64,000 nt of DNA from Nocardioides jejuensis (GTDB taxonomy: Bacteria; Actinomycetota; Actinomycetes; Propionibacteriales; Nocardioidaceae), in NCBI RefSeq assembly GCF_004337475.1, contig NZ_SJZJ01000005.1:62001-126000 (forward strand), in the 5' to 3' direction. Shown here piece by piece: positions 9,525-18,074 of this stretch. Below the pieces are notes generated by a model. It had not been told where the DNA came from and ran no database searches. It was given only the letters and a program-made list of their open reading frames with translations. Every line of letters begins with the position of its first letter. Position 1 is the first letter of the stretch. The translations under genes were made by a program, and so were the position numbers.

Positions 9525-12500
9525 AGCTCAAGTTCACCCTGCGTCGACCCGGCGGTTCTGCCACCGACCTCGTCGCGCACCTCGATGCGACGGCGACGAT
9601 CGGCGACCTCGCGCAGCACCTCGCGGCGTCCGACCCGCAGGGCGGTCGGCTCGCAGACCGTGCGGTGACGCTCGCGCTCGCCGATCACGGACGCCTGCTC
9701 GACCCGACGCTGCACGTGGGTGAGGCGGGTCTGGCGTCCGGCGTGACCCTGACGGTGGCGCCGGCGAGCGACCGCTACTCCGCGGCCTCCGTCCAGAACG
9801 CCGCCGCGAAGCTCACGGTGGTCTCCGGCCCCGACGCGGGCCGTGAGTTCCCGCTCGCGGTCGGCTCGGTGATCATCGGGCGCGAGGCCGACTGCGACCT
9901 CGTCCTGTCCGATCCGCTCGTCTCGCGGCGCCACGTCCGCGTCAACGTCTCCGACGTGATCGAGGTGATCGACCAGGGGTCGGCCAACGGCCTCCACATC
10001 GACGGCGACCCGTCGGTCCGCGCGATCCTCGGCCCGACCGACCGCGTCCGGATCGGTGACACGGAGTTCACCGTCACGCAGCTGGCGACGCCGACGCAGA
10101 GCGCCGGACAGGTCGAGTTCATCCGCTCGCCCGTCGTCCTCAAGGTGCATGAGGGCAAGACCTTCGACGTGGTCGAGGCGCCGGAGAAGCCGACGCCTCG
10201 CAAGCTCTCGCCGATCATCTACGTCGCGCCGCTGCTGATGGGCCCGCTGCTCTACCTGGTCACCCATCGGGTCAGTGCACTGATCTTCATCGTGATGTCG
10301 CCGCTCATGGCGACGCTGTCGGTCATCGAGGGGCGGATCTCGGCCAAGAAGGAGTGGAAGAACCTCCAGGCCCAGTTCGCCTCCGAGCTCGCCGCGCTGG
10401 CCGAGCACATCGACAGCGTGCAGGCCGAGGAGGTCGCCTCCCGGCTGGCGGAGTACCCCTCCGTCGTCGACTGCACCGAGGCGGTCCGCGAGCTGGGCCC
10501 GCTGGTCTGGTCGCGGCGACCGGACCAGCCGCGCTTCGTCGAGCTGCGGCTCGGCCTGGGCGCGCTGGCCACCCGGTCGTCGTTCGCCACCGCCCGCGTC
10601 GGCCGCGCGCCGTACGAGCTGGTCCAGCAGTACGAGGGCCTCGTCGACGAGCACCGCCTGGTGCGTGGCGTGCCGGTCGTCGGTGTCCTGGGCGAGACGG
10701 CGATCGGCGTCGCCGGTCCGCGGCGGCGGCTGCTCGAGGTGGCGCGGGCGCTGATGGTCCAGGCGGTCACGCTGCACGCGCCGTCGGAGCTGGTCGTCAC
10801 CGGCTTCCTCGCCGCGGAGAACGCCACCGACTGGTCGTGGATGACCTGGCTCCCGCACACCATGCCGGCGAGCAGCCCGCTGACCTGCGACCACCTCGCG
10901 AGTACGCCGGTCGGCACCGGCACGCTGCTGGCCGAGCTCGAGTCGCTGGTCGAGGCCCGGGTGGCCGCGAAGGCAGACGAGCTGCGCCCGGCCGTGATGG
11001 TCCTGGTCGAGCCGGGCACGACGGCCGACCACGCCCGGCTGGTCCACCTCGCCGAGCGCGGCCCGGCGCTCGGCATCCACGTGATCTGGCTGGCGACGAC
11101 GGCACGGACGCTGCCCGCGGCCTGCCGGGTCTTCCTCGAGCTGGTGCCGTCCGACGGCACCTCGCACGTCGGTTTCGTCGTCGAGGGCGACACGGTGAGC
11201 CCGGTGACGGCTGACGGCCTCGACGCTGCCTCCGCGATGACCGTGGCCCGCACGCTGGCGCCCGTCGTCGATGCCGGTGCCCGCTCGGAGGACGCCAGCG
11301 ACCTGCCGCGGTCGGTCACCCAGTTCGCGCTGCTGGGCCACGAGCTCAAGGACCACCCCGAGGTGATCGTCGAGCGCTGGCTGGAGAACAACTCGCTCCT
11401 GTCCGGCCCCAAGGCTCCCGCCGAGCGGCCCAAGCGTGCCGGCAACCTGCGCGCCGTCTTCGGCCAGACTGCCGCGGGTCCGCATGCCCTCGACCTCCGC
11501 GCCGACGGTCCGCACGCCCTCGTCGGCGGCACGACGGGTGCCGGCAAGTCCGAGCTCCTCCAGTCGTGGATCACCTCGCTGGCGGCGGCCCACAGCCCGG
11601 AGCGCGTGACGTTCCTGCTGGTCGACTACAAGGGTGGCGCGGCGTTCGCCGACTGCACCGAGCTGCCGCACACGATCGGCCTCGTCACCGACCTCTCGCC
11701 GGCGATGGTGCGCCGGGCGCTGACCTCGCTCAGTGCCGAGCTGCACTTCCGCGAGGAGCTCTTCGCCGAGCACGGCGTGAAGGACCTCCAGGAGATGGAG
11801 AAGCACGGCATCGTTGGTGCCCCGCCGAGCCTGGTCATCGTGGTCGACGAGTTCGCCGCGCTGGTCAAGGAGGTGCCGGAGTTCGTCGACGGCGTCGTCA
11901 ACGTCGCCCAGCGTGGACGTTCCCTCGGCCTGCACCTGATCCTCGCGACCCAGCGTCCGGCCGGCGTCATCAAGGACAACCTGCGCGCCAACACCAACCT
12001 CCGGGTCGCCCTGCGGATGGCCGACGAGATGGACTCGACCGACGTCCTCGGCACCGATGCTGCTGCGCACTTCGACCCGGCCATCCCGGGCCGCGCGATG
12101 TCGAAGTCCGGCCCGCGCCGCCTGACCACCTTCCAGACCGCGTACGCCGGCGGCTGGACGTCGTCGGAGCCCGAGCCGCCGGAGATCGTGGTCGAGGAGC
12201 TCAGCCTCGGTGCGCGTCGCCGGTGGGAGATCGAGAAGCCCCCGGCCGCCCACAAGGACCGCGCCGAGACCGACATCAAGAAGCTCGTCCAGAACATCAT
12301 CGCCGCCAACGAGCTGACCGAGCTGCGCCCGCCGCGCAAGGCCTGGCTGCCGGAGCTGCGTCCGGTCTACGACATCGCGACCCTGCCGACGCGCCGGCGC
12401 GACGAGGAGCTGACCTTCGCGATCGCGGACGATCCGGAGCGGCAGACCCAGCCGGCGGTCTCCTTCCGCCCGGACCGCGAGGGCAACCTGGCCGTCTACG

Positions 12501-13876
12501 GCACCGGCGGCTCGGGCAAGAGCACGCTGCTCCGCTCGCTGGCGCTGGCGGCGGGCTTCTCCCACCGGGGCGGCCCGTGCCACGTCTACGGCATCGACGT
12601 CGGCTCGCGCGGGCTGGCGATGCTCGAGGACCTGCCGCACGTCGGCAGCATCATCCCCGGCTCGGATCACGAGCGGATCGTCCGGCTGCTCACCTGGCTT
12701 CGTCAGGTCGTCGACGAGCGCTCGGGGCGCTATGCCGCCGTCAACGCCGCGACGATCACCGACTACCGCCGCCTCGCGGGGCAGCCGGACGAGACCCGGA
12801 TCCTGCTGCTCGTCGACGGCATCGCGGCGTTCCGGTCCGCCTACGAGACGGCCGACCGCCTCAAGTACATCGACCTGCTGACCGCCATCGCCAGCGAGGG
12901 GCGCCCCGTCGGCGTGCACGTGGTGATGTCGGCGGAGATCCGCACCGGCCTCACGACCGCGATGTCCTCTGCCGTCCAGCGCCGGGTCGTGCTGCGTATG
13001 GCGACCCCCGACGACTACGCGATGCTCGGCGTCGCCAACGACGTCCTCGACGAGACGACGCCGGCCGGGCGGGGTATCGACGGCGAACGCCAGATCCAGG
13101 TGGCCGTCCTCGGCGAGAAGGCCGACGCGCTCAGCCAGGCCGAGCAGGTCCGTGCGCTCGCCGCGGCGATGCGTGACGCCGGTGTCGCAGCGGCGCCGCC
13201 GATCATCAGCCTGCAGACCGAGGTCGCCCTCGCAGACCTTCCGGTCCCCGGCCACGGTCTGGTCACCCTCGGTCTCGCCGGCGACACGCTGGCACCGGCC
13301 GACGTCGACCCGTCGGGAGCCTTCCTTCTCATCGGTCCTCCGGGCAGCGGCCGCTCGACGGCACTCGCGGCGCTCGTCGCGTCCATGCGGCGTACCCACC
13401 CGGGAGCGGAGCTCCACTGGTTCGGCCCGCGTCGCTCCGCGCTCGCGGGACAGCCGTTCTGGGCCTCGTCGTCGACGACCGTCGAGGACACCGTCCGCAA
13501 CGCCACCGAGCTGACCGCGCGGCTCCACGCGCGTGAGGCCGGCGCGCCGCCGGTGATGGTGGTCGTCGAGGCGGCGGGTGACTTCGTCAACACGCCTGCC
13601 GACGCGGCGTTCCAGCAGCTGGTGAAGGCCTGCGTGGCGGAGGAGCAGTGGTTCATCGCCGAAGGCGAGGTGAGCACCGTCAAGACCGGCATGGGCTTCC
13701 TCGGCCTGGTCAAGAGCGCCCGACGTGGCCTGGCGCTGCAGCCGGACCAGGAGAGCGGCGCGGGCATGTTCAACACCGCGTTCCCGCGCATCAACCGCAA
13801 CGACTTCCCGGTCGGACGAGGCCTCCTCGTCGGGTCGGGTCGCTCATCGATGGTGCAGGTCGCCCGCTCCTCGTGA
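9521..13876 (+). CDS. FHA domain FtsK/SpoIIIE-type ATPase (EccC/EssC-like, type VII secretion motor)
   Basis: 1451 residues. A ubiquitin-like or degenerate FHA fold covers 1-85. An FHA domain spans 96-188, with the phosphothreonine-binding pattern GREADCDLVLSDPLVSRRH. Two membrane helices lie at about 231-249 and 251-270. Three ATPase modules follow. Module 1 has Walker A GTTGAGKS near 670, VDYKGGAAF, and Walker B IVVDEFAAL. Module 2 has GTGGSGKST near 995 and LLLVDGIAAF. Module 3 has GPPGSGRST near 1272, with Arg replacing the Walker A Lys, and a weak Walker B. This layout matches the Firmicutes EssC more than the mycobacterial EccC, which lacks FHA. It likely powers export of the WXG100 proteins encoded just downstream. 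EccB, EccD, EccE and MycP are not in the window. Confidence 0.93.
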   Translation: MKLKFTLRRPGGSATDLVAHLDATATIGDLAQHLAASDPQGGRLADRAVTLALADHGRLLDPTLHVGEAGLASGVTLTVAPASDRYSAASVQNAAAKLTVVSGPDAGREFPLAVGSVIIGREADCDLVLSDPLVSRRHVRVNVSDVIEVIDQGSANGLHIDGDPSVRAILGPTDRVRIGDTEFTVTQLATPTQSAGQVEFIRSPVVLKVHEGKTFDVVEAPEKPTPRKLSPIIYVAPLLMGPLLYLVTHRVSALIFIVMSPLMATLSVIEGRISAKKEWKNLQAQFASELAALAEHIDSVQAEEVASRLAEYPSVVDCTEAVRELGPLVWSRRPDQPRFVELRLGLGALATRSSFATARVGRAPYELVQQYEGLVDEHRLVRGVPVVGVLGETAIGVAGPRRRLLEVARALMVQAVTLHAPSELVVTGFLAAENATDWSWMTWLPHTMPASSPLTCDHLASTPVGTGTLLAELESLVEARVAAKADELRPAVMVLVEPGTTADHARLVHLAERGPALGIHVIWLATTARTLPAACRVFLELVPSDGTSHVGFVVEGDTVSPVTADGLDAASAMTVARTLAPVVDAGARSEDASDLPRSVTQFALLGHELKDHPEVIVERWLENNSLLSGPKAPAERPKRAGNLRAVFGQTAAGPHALDLRADGPHALVGGTTGAGKSELLQSWITSLAAAHSPERVTFLLVDYKGGAAFADCTELPHTIGLVTDLSPAMVRRALTSLSAELHFREELFAEHGVKDLQEMEKHGIVGAPPSLVIVVDEFAALVKEVPEFVDGVVNVAQRGRSLGLHLILATQRPAGVIKDNLRANTNLRVALRMADEMDSTDVLGTDAAAHFDPAIPGRAMSKSGPRRLTTFQTAYAGGWTSSEPEPPEIVVEELSLGARRRWEIEKPPAAHKDRAETDIKKLVQNIIAANELTELRPPRKAWLPELRPVYDIATLPTRRRDEELTFAIADDPERQTQPAVSFRPDREGNLAVYGTGGSGKSTLLRSLALAAGFSHRGGPCHVYGIDVGSRGLAMLEDLPHVGSIIPGSDHERIVRLLTWLRQVVDERSGRYAAVNAATITDYRRLAGQPDETRILLLVDGIAAFRSAYETADRLKYIDLLTAIASEGRPVGVHVVMSAEIRTGLTTAMSSAVQRRVVLRMATPDDYAMLGVANDVLDETTPAGRGIDGERQIQVAVLGEKADALSQAEQVRALAAAMRDAGVAAAPPIISLQTEVALADLPVPGHGLVTLGLAGDTLAPADVDPSGAFLLIGPPGSGRSTALAALVASMRRTHPGAELHWFGPRRSALAGQPFWASSSTTVEDTVRNATELTARLHAREAGAPPVMVVVEAAGDFVNTPADAAFQQLVKACVAEEQWFIAEGEVSTVKTGMGFLGLVKSARRGLALQPDQESGAGMFNTAFPRINRNDFPVGRGLLVGSGRSSMVQVARSS

Positions 13877-13931
13877 GTGGGTAGTTCTGCCCATCGACTG
13901 CACATCGCAACGAAATTAGATTGCTCGGCAT

Positions 13932-13947
13932 TGGGGGACCGCCCCCA
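13932..13947. promoter_or_regulatory. G5/C5 hairpin in the leader of the WXG100 genes
   Basis: The 91-base gap between the ATPase gene and the first WXG100 gene contains TGGGGG-ACCG-CCCCCA, a perfect 6-base stem with a 4-base loop. It lies 20 bases before the ATG and just upstream of the ribosome site AAGGAAGGG. An AT-rich patch (AAATTAGATT, about 13912-13921) upstream could hold a -10 element. The hairpin has no U-tract, so it reads better as an mRNA leader structure than as a terminator. It may stabilise or set the stoichiometry of the abundant WXG100 transcript. Confidence 0.35.
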
Positions 13948-13967
13948 CCAAGGAAGGGAACAGATCC

Positions 13968-14240
13968 ATGAGCATGATGGGAATGGACGTCGAGGTCATC
14001 CGTGGCGTCGCACAGCAGCTGACCGCCCAGGCGGACGAGATCCAGACCGTGATCACCGCCGTCGACGCGCAGATCGCCGACGCGGACACCAACTGGGACG
14101 GTGACGACGCGACCGCGTTCATCGACCAGTGGCGCAACGCCCAGAAGCCGGGTCTGACCCAGGCCGAGGACGCCCTCCGCCAGCTCGCCACCAAGGCGAC
14201 CACGCAGGCGGACCAGCAGGAGCAGACCTCCGCCAGCTGA
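13968..14240 (+). CDS. WXG100 family protein (EsxA/EsxB-like) 1
   Basis: 90 residues, the usual length for the family. The two-helix hairpin has W-D-G at residues 43-45 in the turn, flanked by helices rich in Ala, Gln and Asp. The start is ATG with a strong AAGGAAGGG site. It is probably a substrate or partner exported by the FtsK-type ATPase directly upstream, likely as a dimer with the second WXG100 protein 61 bases downstream. No clear C-terminal YxxxD/E export motif is visible. Confidence 0.93.
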   Translation: MSMMGMDVEVIRGVAQQLTAQADEIQTVITAVDAQIADADTNWDGDDATAFIDQWRNAQKPGLTQAEDALRQLATKATTQADQQEQTSAS

Positions 14241-14301
14241 CCGGCGGCCCCCACACCATCTCTCGGGTCCCCGCTGACCCGCCCTCGGAAGGAGCAGCAC
14301 C

Positions 14302-14574
14302 ATGGCTTTCACCGGTATGAACATCGAGGCGATCCGTAGCGTCGCCACGCAGCTCACCCAGCAGTCCGACGCCCTCAACAACGTCGTCTCCGTCGTCGAC
14401 GGCCAGATCCAGACGGCCGAGCAGAACTGGCACGGCGCCGACGCGACGGCGTTCGCCGACGAGTGGAACAGCGCCCACAAGGCGGCGCTGCAGCAGGCGG
14501 CCACCGCCATCGGCCAGATGGCCACCGACGCCACGAACCAGGCCGCGGCGCAGGAGAGCACCTCCAACGCCTGA
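14302..14574 (+). CDS. WXG100 family protein (EsxA/EsxB-like) 2
   Basis: 90 residues, W-H-G at 43-45, same length and helix pattern as the preceding protein. They share the N-terminal pattern GMxxExIRxVAxQLTxQ, so the pair arose by tandem duplication. The ribosome site is GGAAGGAG, 7 bases before the ATG. A strong GC hairpin follows the stop. Likely exported as a heterodimer with its neighbour. Confidence 0.93.
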   Translation: MAFTGMNIEAIRSVATQLTQQSDALNNVVSVVDGQIQTAEQNWHGADATAFADEWNSAHKAALQQAATAIGQMATDATNQAAAQESTSNA

Positions 14575-14582
14575 CCGGCTGC

Positions 14583-14611
14583 CGGGCCGGGCCTCATCGG
14601 GGCCCGGCCCG
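14583..14611 (+). terminator. Perfect 11-bp stem hairpin after the WXG100 pair
   Basis: CGGGCCGGGCC - TCATCGG - GGCCCGGCCCG, then TTGTCCATTT. The stem is perfect and very GC-rich and lies 9 bases after the second WXG100 stop. The following T-rich stretch is short and broken, so it may be a leaky terminator or attenuator. That would allow high WXG100 expression with lower read-through into the hydrolase gene at 14651. Confidence 0.6.
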
Positions 14612-14650
14612 TTGTCCATTTCCGCCCGCCCACCCTGAGGAGGTACGCCG

Positions 14651-16210
14651 ATGGCCGCGTTCGTCGGCATGGATCCCGGCGCGATGCGCCGCGTCGCTGC
14701 ACAGCTCCTCAGCCTCGCCGACCGCCTCGACACCGTCGTCACCACGGTCCAGCGGACAGTCGACGATGCCGTGGCGGCGTGGGAGGGCCAGGACGGGCAG
14801 GACTTCGTGAGCGCGCGGGGAGGGCAGCACCGGGTGCTGCTGACCCAGTCGGCCGCCGCGCTGCAGCAGATGGCTGCGGATGCGGCCGAGCAGGCCGATG
14901 CGCAGGACACCGCCAGCTCGGCGACCGGCGGAGGACCGTTCATGGGCCCGGTGGTGCCACCCGGCGCCGTTCCTCCCGGTGGGACCACGCCGGCCACCCC
15001 GCCCGCGGGCGGCACTCCGCAGCAGAACGCCGACTGGTGGCGCTCCCTCACGCCCGCGCAGCAGGCGGCGATCATCGCCGAGCACCCTGAGCTGGTGGGC
15101 AACCTGGACGGCGTCCCCGGATGGGCACGTGACCAGGCGAACCGCGCGTTGCTTCCCCAGTACCGCGCCGAGCTCGAGGAGCAGCTGGCCACAGCGACCG
15201 GCGACGAGCGGCAGATCATCCAGGACAAGCTCGACGGGCTCGACAAGGTGGAGCAGGTGCTGGCGCTCGGCGGCCGGCAGCTGCTCACCCTGGACATCAC
15301 CCGCCCCGAGCAGCTCCTCGCGGCGGTGGCGCAGGGTGACATCGACACGGCCGACCACGTCGCGGTCTTCACGCCCGGCCTCACCACCACCGTGAAGGAT
15401 TCGCTGGGCGGCTACGACCGCGACATGGCGGAGCTTCGCGCGGTGATGGGCGACGAGCTGGCCGCATCGGGCCGCGGAGACGAGACCACGGCGACGGTGG
15501 CCTGGCTGGGCTACGAGGCGCCGCAGGTCAACGGGGAGGTCTTTGACCTGGTCGGTAGCGACCTCGACCGCAGCGTTGCCAGTGCCGACCTGGCCAAGCG
15601 CGGAGGCGATGACCTGGCGTCGTTCTACAACGGCATCAACGCCATCCACGGCGGAGCCGACAACGTGCACCTGACGGCGCTCGGTCACTCCTATGGCTCG
15701 ACGACGACGGGCTACGCGCTGCAGCACGGCACGGGTGTCGACGACGCTGTCTTCTTCGGCTCGCCGGGTCTGGGCACGTCGCAGCTCTCCGACCTGCACC
15801 TCGCCGAGGGACATGCGTTCAACATGGAGACCTCGAGCGATCCCGTGGGCGATCTCGCACGTTTCCACGGCGACCCTGACATGATCCGCGGCCTCGATCG
15901 GCTCTCCACCGGGTCGTCCGAAGTGGACGGGCAGGAGCTCAGCCGCTCGGGCGGTCACAGCGAGTACCTCGTCAACCACTCGACCAGCCAGCACAACATG
16001 GCCGTCATTGCGACGGGCAGTGACCACGACCGCCTGGTGCAGACCGGCGAGTTCGACCCCGCCGTGGTCTCGCCACTGCTGAGCACGACCCTGCTCGTCG
16101 GCGAGGCGGGGCTCGACAAGGTCAACGAGGGTGCTGACTGGGTGGGGGACCGCGCCGGCGACGTCGTCGACGGCGGAAAGAAGCTGTACAACAAGGTGTT
16201 CGGTGACTGA
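14651..16210 (+). CDS. WXG100-like N-terminus fused to DUF1023 alpha/beta hydrolase
   Basis: 519 residues. Residues 1-90 resemble the two preceding WXG100 proteins, with W-E-G at 44-46. A Pro/Gly-rich linker covers about 95-125, followed by a helical segment (130-210). The DUF1023 alpha/beta hydrolase domain has the nucleophile elbow GHSYGS (Ser347) and a candidate late His in the GGHSEYL region. The built-in WXG100 domain suggests export by the type VII-like system as an effector or cell-wall-active hydrolase; the substrate is unknown. The ribosome site is GAGGAGG, 7 bases before the ATG. The stop overlaps the next ATG by one base. Confidence 0.9.
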   Translation: MAAFVGMDPGAMRRVAAQLLSLADRLDTVVTTVQRTVDDAVAAWEGQDGQDFVSARGGQHRVLLTQSAAALQQMAADAAEQADAQDTASSATGGGPFMGPVVPPGAVPPGGTTPATPPAGGTPQQNADWWRSLTPAQQAAIIAEHPELVGNLDGVPGWARDQANRALLPQYRAELEEQLATATGDERQIIQDKLDGLDKVEQVLALGGRQLLTLDITRPEQLLAAVAQGDIDTADHVAVFTPGLTTTVKDSLGGYDRDMAELRAVMGDELAASGRGDETTATVAWLGYEAPQVNGEVFDLVGSDLDRSVASADLAKRGGDDLASFYNGINAIHGGADNVHLTALGHSYGSTTTGYALQHGTGVDDAVFFGSPGLGTSQLSDLHLAEGHAFNMETSSDPVGDLARFHGDPDMIRGLDRLSTGSSEVDGQELSRSGGHSEYLVNHSTSQHNMAVIATGSDHDRLVQTGEFDPAVVSPLLSTTLLVGEAGLDKVNEGADWVGDRAGDVVDGGKKLYNKVFGD

Positions 16211-16695
16211 TGCGCATGATGCGAATGGCGACGGCGGTGCTGTTGGCGGTAGCCCTGTCCGCCTGCGGAACGAACAAGAACGACCAAGGAGACTCGATGG
16301 ACGCGACGCGGAACATCACGCAGGCCGTGGCTGACTACGACGCCTTTGCCCAGCGCCTCATCGACCGGCTCGCGGAGAAGTTCGGCCCGCGCGACTGGAC
16401 GACGTCGGACGAGCCGGCCACGCGCGCGCTCTGCGGGGTCGACGACTCCGGCGTCGAGGTGATGCTTCCCCGCCGCACCTTCGCGGGCGCGTACGCCGCG
16501 GCCGACCGCGACGCCGTGCGTGACCTCGTGGTCGCCGTGGGCAAGGAGGCCGGGTTCGCAGAGCCCGATCTCGTCGTTGAGAAGCCCGACTACCTCAAGA
16601 TCGTCGGCGAGGACGCGCATGGCGGTCGATACACCTTCACCAGCTCGGTCAACACCGTCCTCTCGACCTGGACCGGCTGCCATCCGGCCAGCTGA
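16210..16695 (+). CDS. Small lipoprotein, possibly LppA-like
   Basis: 161 residues. A basic start and hydrophobic helix end in the lipobox L-S-A-C with Cys at residue 19, so it is predicted to be lipid-anchored outside the cell. The mature part has two further Cys residues (ALCGV; TGCHP), likely a disulfide. It resembles mycobacterial LppA-type lipoproteins in size and ending, but I cannot confirm the family. Its start overlaps the stop of the WXG-hydrolase gene by one base. Such tight coupling suggests it could be an immunity or partner protein for that exported hydrolase (inference). Confidence 0.8.
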   Translation: MRMMRMATAVLLAVALSACGTNKNDQGDSMDATRNITQAVADYDAFAQRLIDRLAEKFGPRDWTTSDEPATRALCGVDDSGVEVMLPRRTFAGAYAAADRDAVRDLVVAVGKEAGFAEPDLVVEKPDYLKIVGEDAHGGRYTFTSSVNTVLSTWTGCHPAS

Positions 16696-16706
16696 CCCGC
16701 AACGAA

Positions 16707-16745
16707 CGAAGGCCCGCCACTCCCTCAGGGAGCGGCGGGCCTTCG
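16707..16745. terminator. Bidirectional terminator between lipoprotein gene and ppnP
   Basis: The 12-bp stem CGAAGGCCCGCC / GGCGGGCCTTCG encloses an inner CTCCC/GGGAG pairing. It sits between convergent genes ending at 16695 (plus) and 16763 (minus). The AA/TT-flanked arms would serve both strands. Confidence 0.85.
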
Positions 16746-16762
16746 TCGTACGGAGAGAAGGA

Positions 16763-17074
16763 TCAGCCGAAGTGGCAGACGTAGTGCAGGGTCTCGGTGA
16801 CCTCGATGTCGAACGACGAGTCGCCGGGCACGTCGAAGGACTGGCCGCCGGCGTAGTCGGCCCACTCCTCGGAGCCGGCCAGGCGGACGCGGCAGGCGCC
16901 CGCGAGGAGCTCCATGATCTCCGGAGCACCGGTGGTGAAGAGGAGGGTCGAGGGCAGGATGACGCCGACGGACTTCTTGGTGCCGTCCTCCAGCACGATG
17001 CTGTGGGAGACGCACTTGCCGTCGAAGTAGACGTTGGCCTGCTTGGTCACGGAGACGTTGTCGAACTGGGTCAC
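16763..17074 (-). CDS. ppnP: Pyrimidine/purine nucleoside phosphorylase (DUF1255 cupin)
   Basis: 103 residues, a single small cupin domain matching the PpnP/DUF1255 family in length and pattern. It opens with [16 protein letters not shown], has [19 protein letters not shown] in the centre, ends in the family's typical CHF, and contains [12 protein letters not shown]. Family members phosphorolyse nucleosides to free base and ribose-1-phosphate in the cytosol. The start is GTG with AGGA 8 bases upstream. It lies 18 bases after the LCP gene and may be cotranscribed with the polysaccharide control genes, without an obvious functional link. Confidence 0.93.
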   Translation of the reverse strand: MTQFDNVSVTKQANVYFDGKCVSHSIVLEDGTKKSVGVILPSTLLFTTGAPEIMELLAGACRVRLAGSEEWADYAGGQSFDVPGDSSFDIEVTETLHYVCHFG

Positions 17075-17092
17075 GGCGTCATCCTAGGGGCG

Positions 17093-18073
17093 TCAGTGGA
17101 CCGAGTCCGGCGACGGCAGGGCGTCGATCGTGTTCTCCGCCTTGTACGCGGCGTAGTCGTCGTTCGAGATCGCCTTGAAGAGCGCGGTGGTCTGGGCGAT
17201 GTCGAGCGTGACCGTCGAGGCAGCGCCGACCATGGCTGTGCCGTGCGTCGGCGCCGTCAGGTACGAGACCTGGCCGCCACGCGACTTCGCGATGTCGATG
17301 GCCAGACCACGGATGGTGCCCGTGGTCAGGTTGTCGTCGACCGCGATCAGTCCGCCGAGGTTGTGCACCAGGCGGGTCAGCTTGATCGGGTTGAGCAGCG
17401 TGCCGTTGTCCTTCAGCTTCGCCACGATCGCGCGCAGGAAGTTCTGCTGGCGGCGGATGCGGTCGAAGTCGCCACCCGGCAGCGTCTTGCGGACGCGCAC
17501 GTAGGCGAGCGCCTCCTCGCCCTTGATCGTCTCCGGCGACCCGTCGATCGAAACCGTCACGCCGCCGAGCGCGTTGGTGACGCCCTTGAAGCCGTCGAAG
17601 TCGACGATGGCGATGTGGTCGATGAAGACGTTGAAGTCCTCCTCGAGCGTCTGCGTCAGGAGCGACGGACCGCCGTACGAGAAGGCTGCGTTGAGCTTCT
17701 GCGTGCCGTAGCCGGGGATCGGCACCCACGAGTCGCGGGGGAGGGAGACCAGCTGGCTCGTCTTCCGGTCGGCGGAGAGGTGCCAGACCATCATCGTGTC
17801 GCTGCGCATGCGGCCCGGGGTCCAGTGGCCGCTCGCGAGCATGTCGCGGACGTCCGCACCGTGGCCGTCGTCGGCGCCGATGAGCAGGATGTTCATGCCG
17901 TCGCCCTTGACCCGGTCAGGTCGGTCCGGACGCTCGAGGCTCGGCACGTGGAAGTGCGGGATGTTGCCGACCTGCTGGTTCAGGTAGATGACCCACCCGG
18001 TGGTCACCAGCAGGAGCAGCGCGATCAGGCCGCCCAGGGCGGACATCGCCTTGTGGCGTCGGAGGAACGACAT
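17093..18073 (-). CDS. LytR-CpsA-Psr (LCP) family glycopolymer transferase
   Basis: 326 residues from the ATG at 18073; the longer frame runs back into the kinase gene and is unlikely. There is one N-terminal membrane helix (about 10-32). The LCP domain has the conserved Arg/Asp motifs RSDTMMV, SLPRDSW, KLNAAFSYGGP, DFDGF and the late FDRIRRQQNFLRA. LCP proteins move undecaprenyl-pyrophosphate-linked polymers onto peptidoglycan outside the membrane. Its stop-start gap to the upstream tyrosine autokinase gene is one base, so the two are coupled. It probably attaches the polymer of the adjacent plus-strand operon to the wall. Confidence 0.92.
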   Translation of the reverse strand: MSFLRRHKAMSALGGLIALLLLVTTGWVIYLNQQVGNIPHFHVPSLERPDRPDRVKGDGMNILLIGADDGHGADVRDMLASGHWTPGRMRSDTMMVWHLSADRKTSQLVSLPRDSWVPIPGYGTQKLNAAFSYGGPSLLTQTLEEDFNVFIDHIAIVDFDGFKGVTNALGGVTVSIDGSPETIKGEEALAYVRVRKTLPGGDFDRIRRQQNFLRAIVAKLKDNGTLLNPIKLTRLVHNLGGLIAVDDNLTTGTIRGLAIDIAKSRGGQVSYLTAPTHGTAMVGAASTVTLDIAQTTALFKAISNDDYAAYKAENTIDALPSPDSVH

Positions 18074-18074
18074 C

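Noticed and set aside
8456..13528. Very long minus-strand open frame (1690 codons) opposite the secretion ATPase
   Set aside because: It is a GC-driven shadow: low-complexity Arg/Asp/Gly-rich translation with no domain, antisense to a clearly conserved ATPase.
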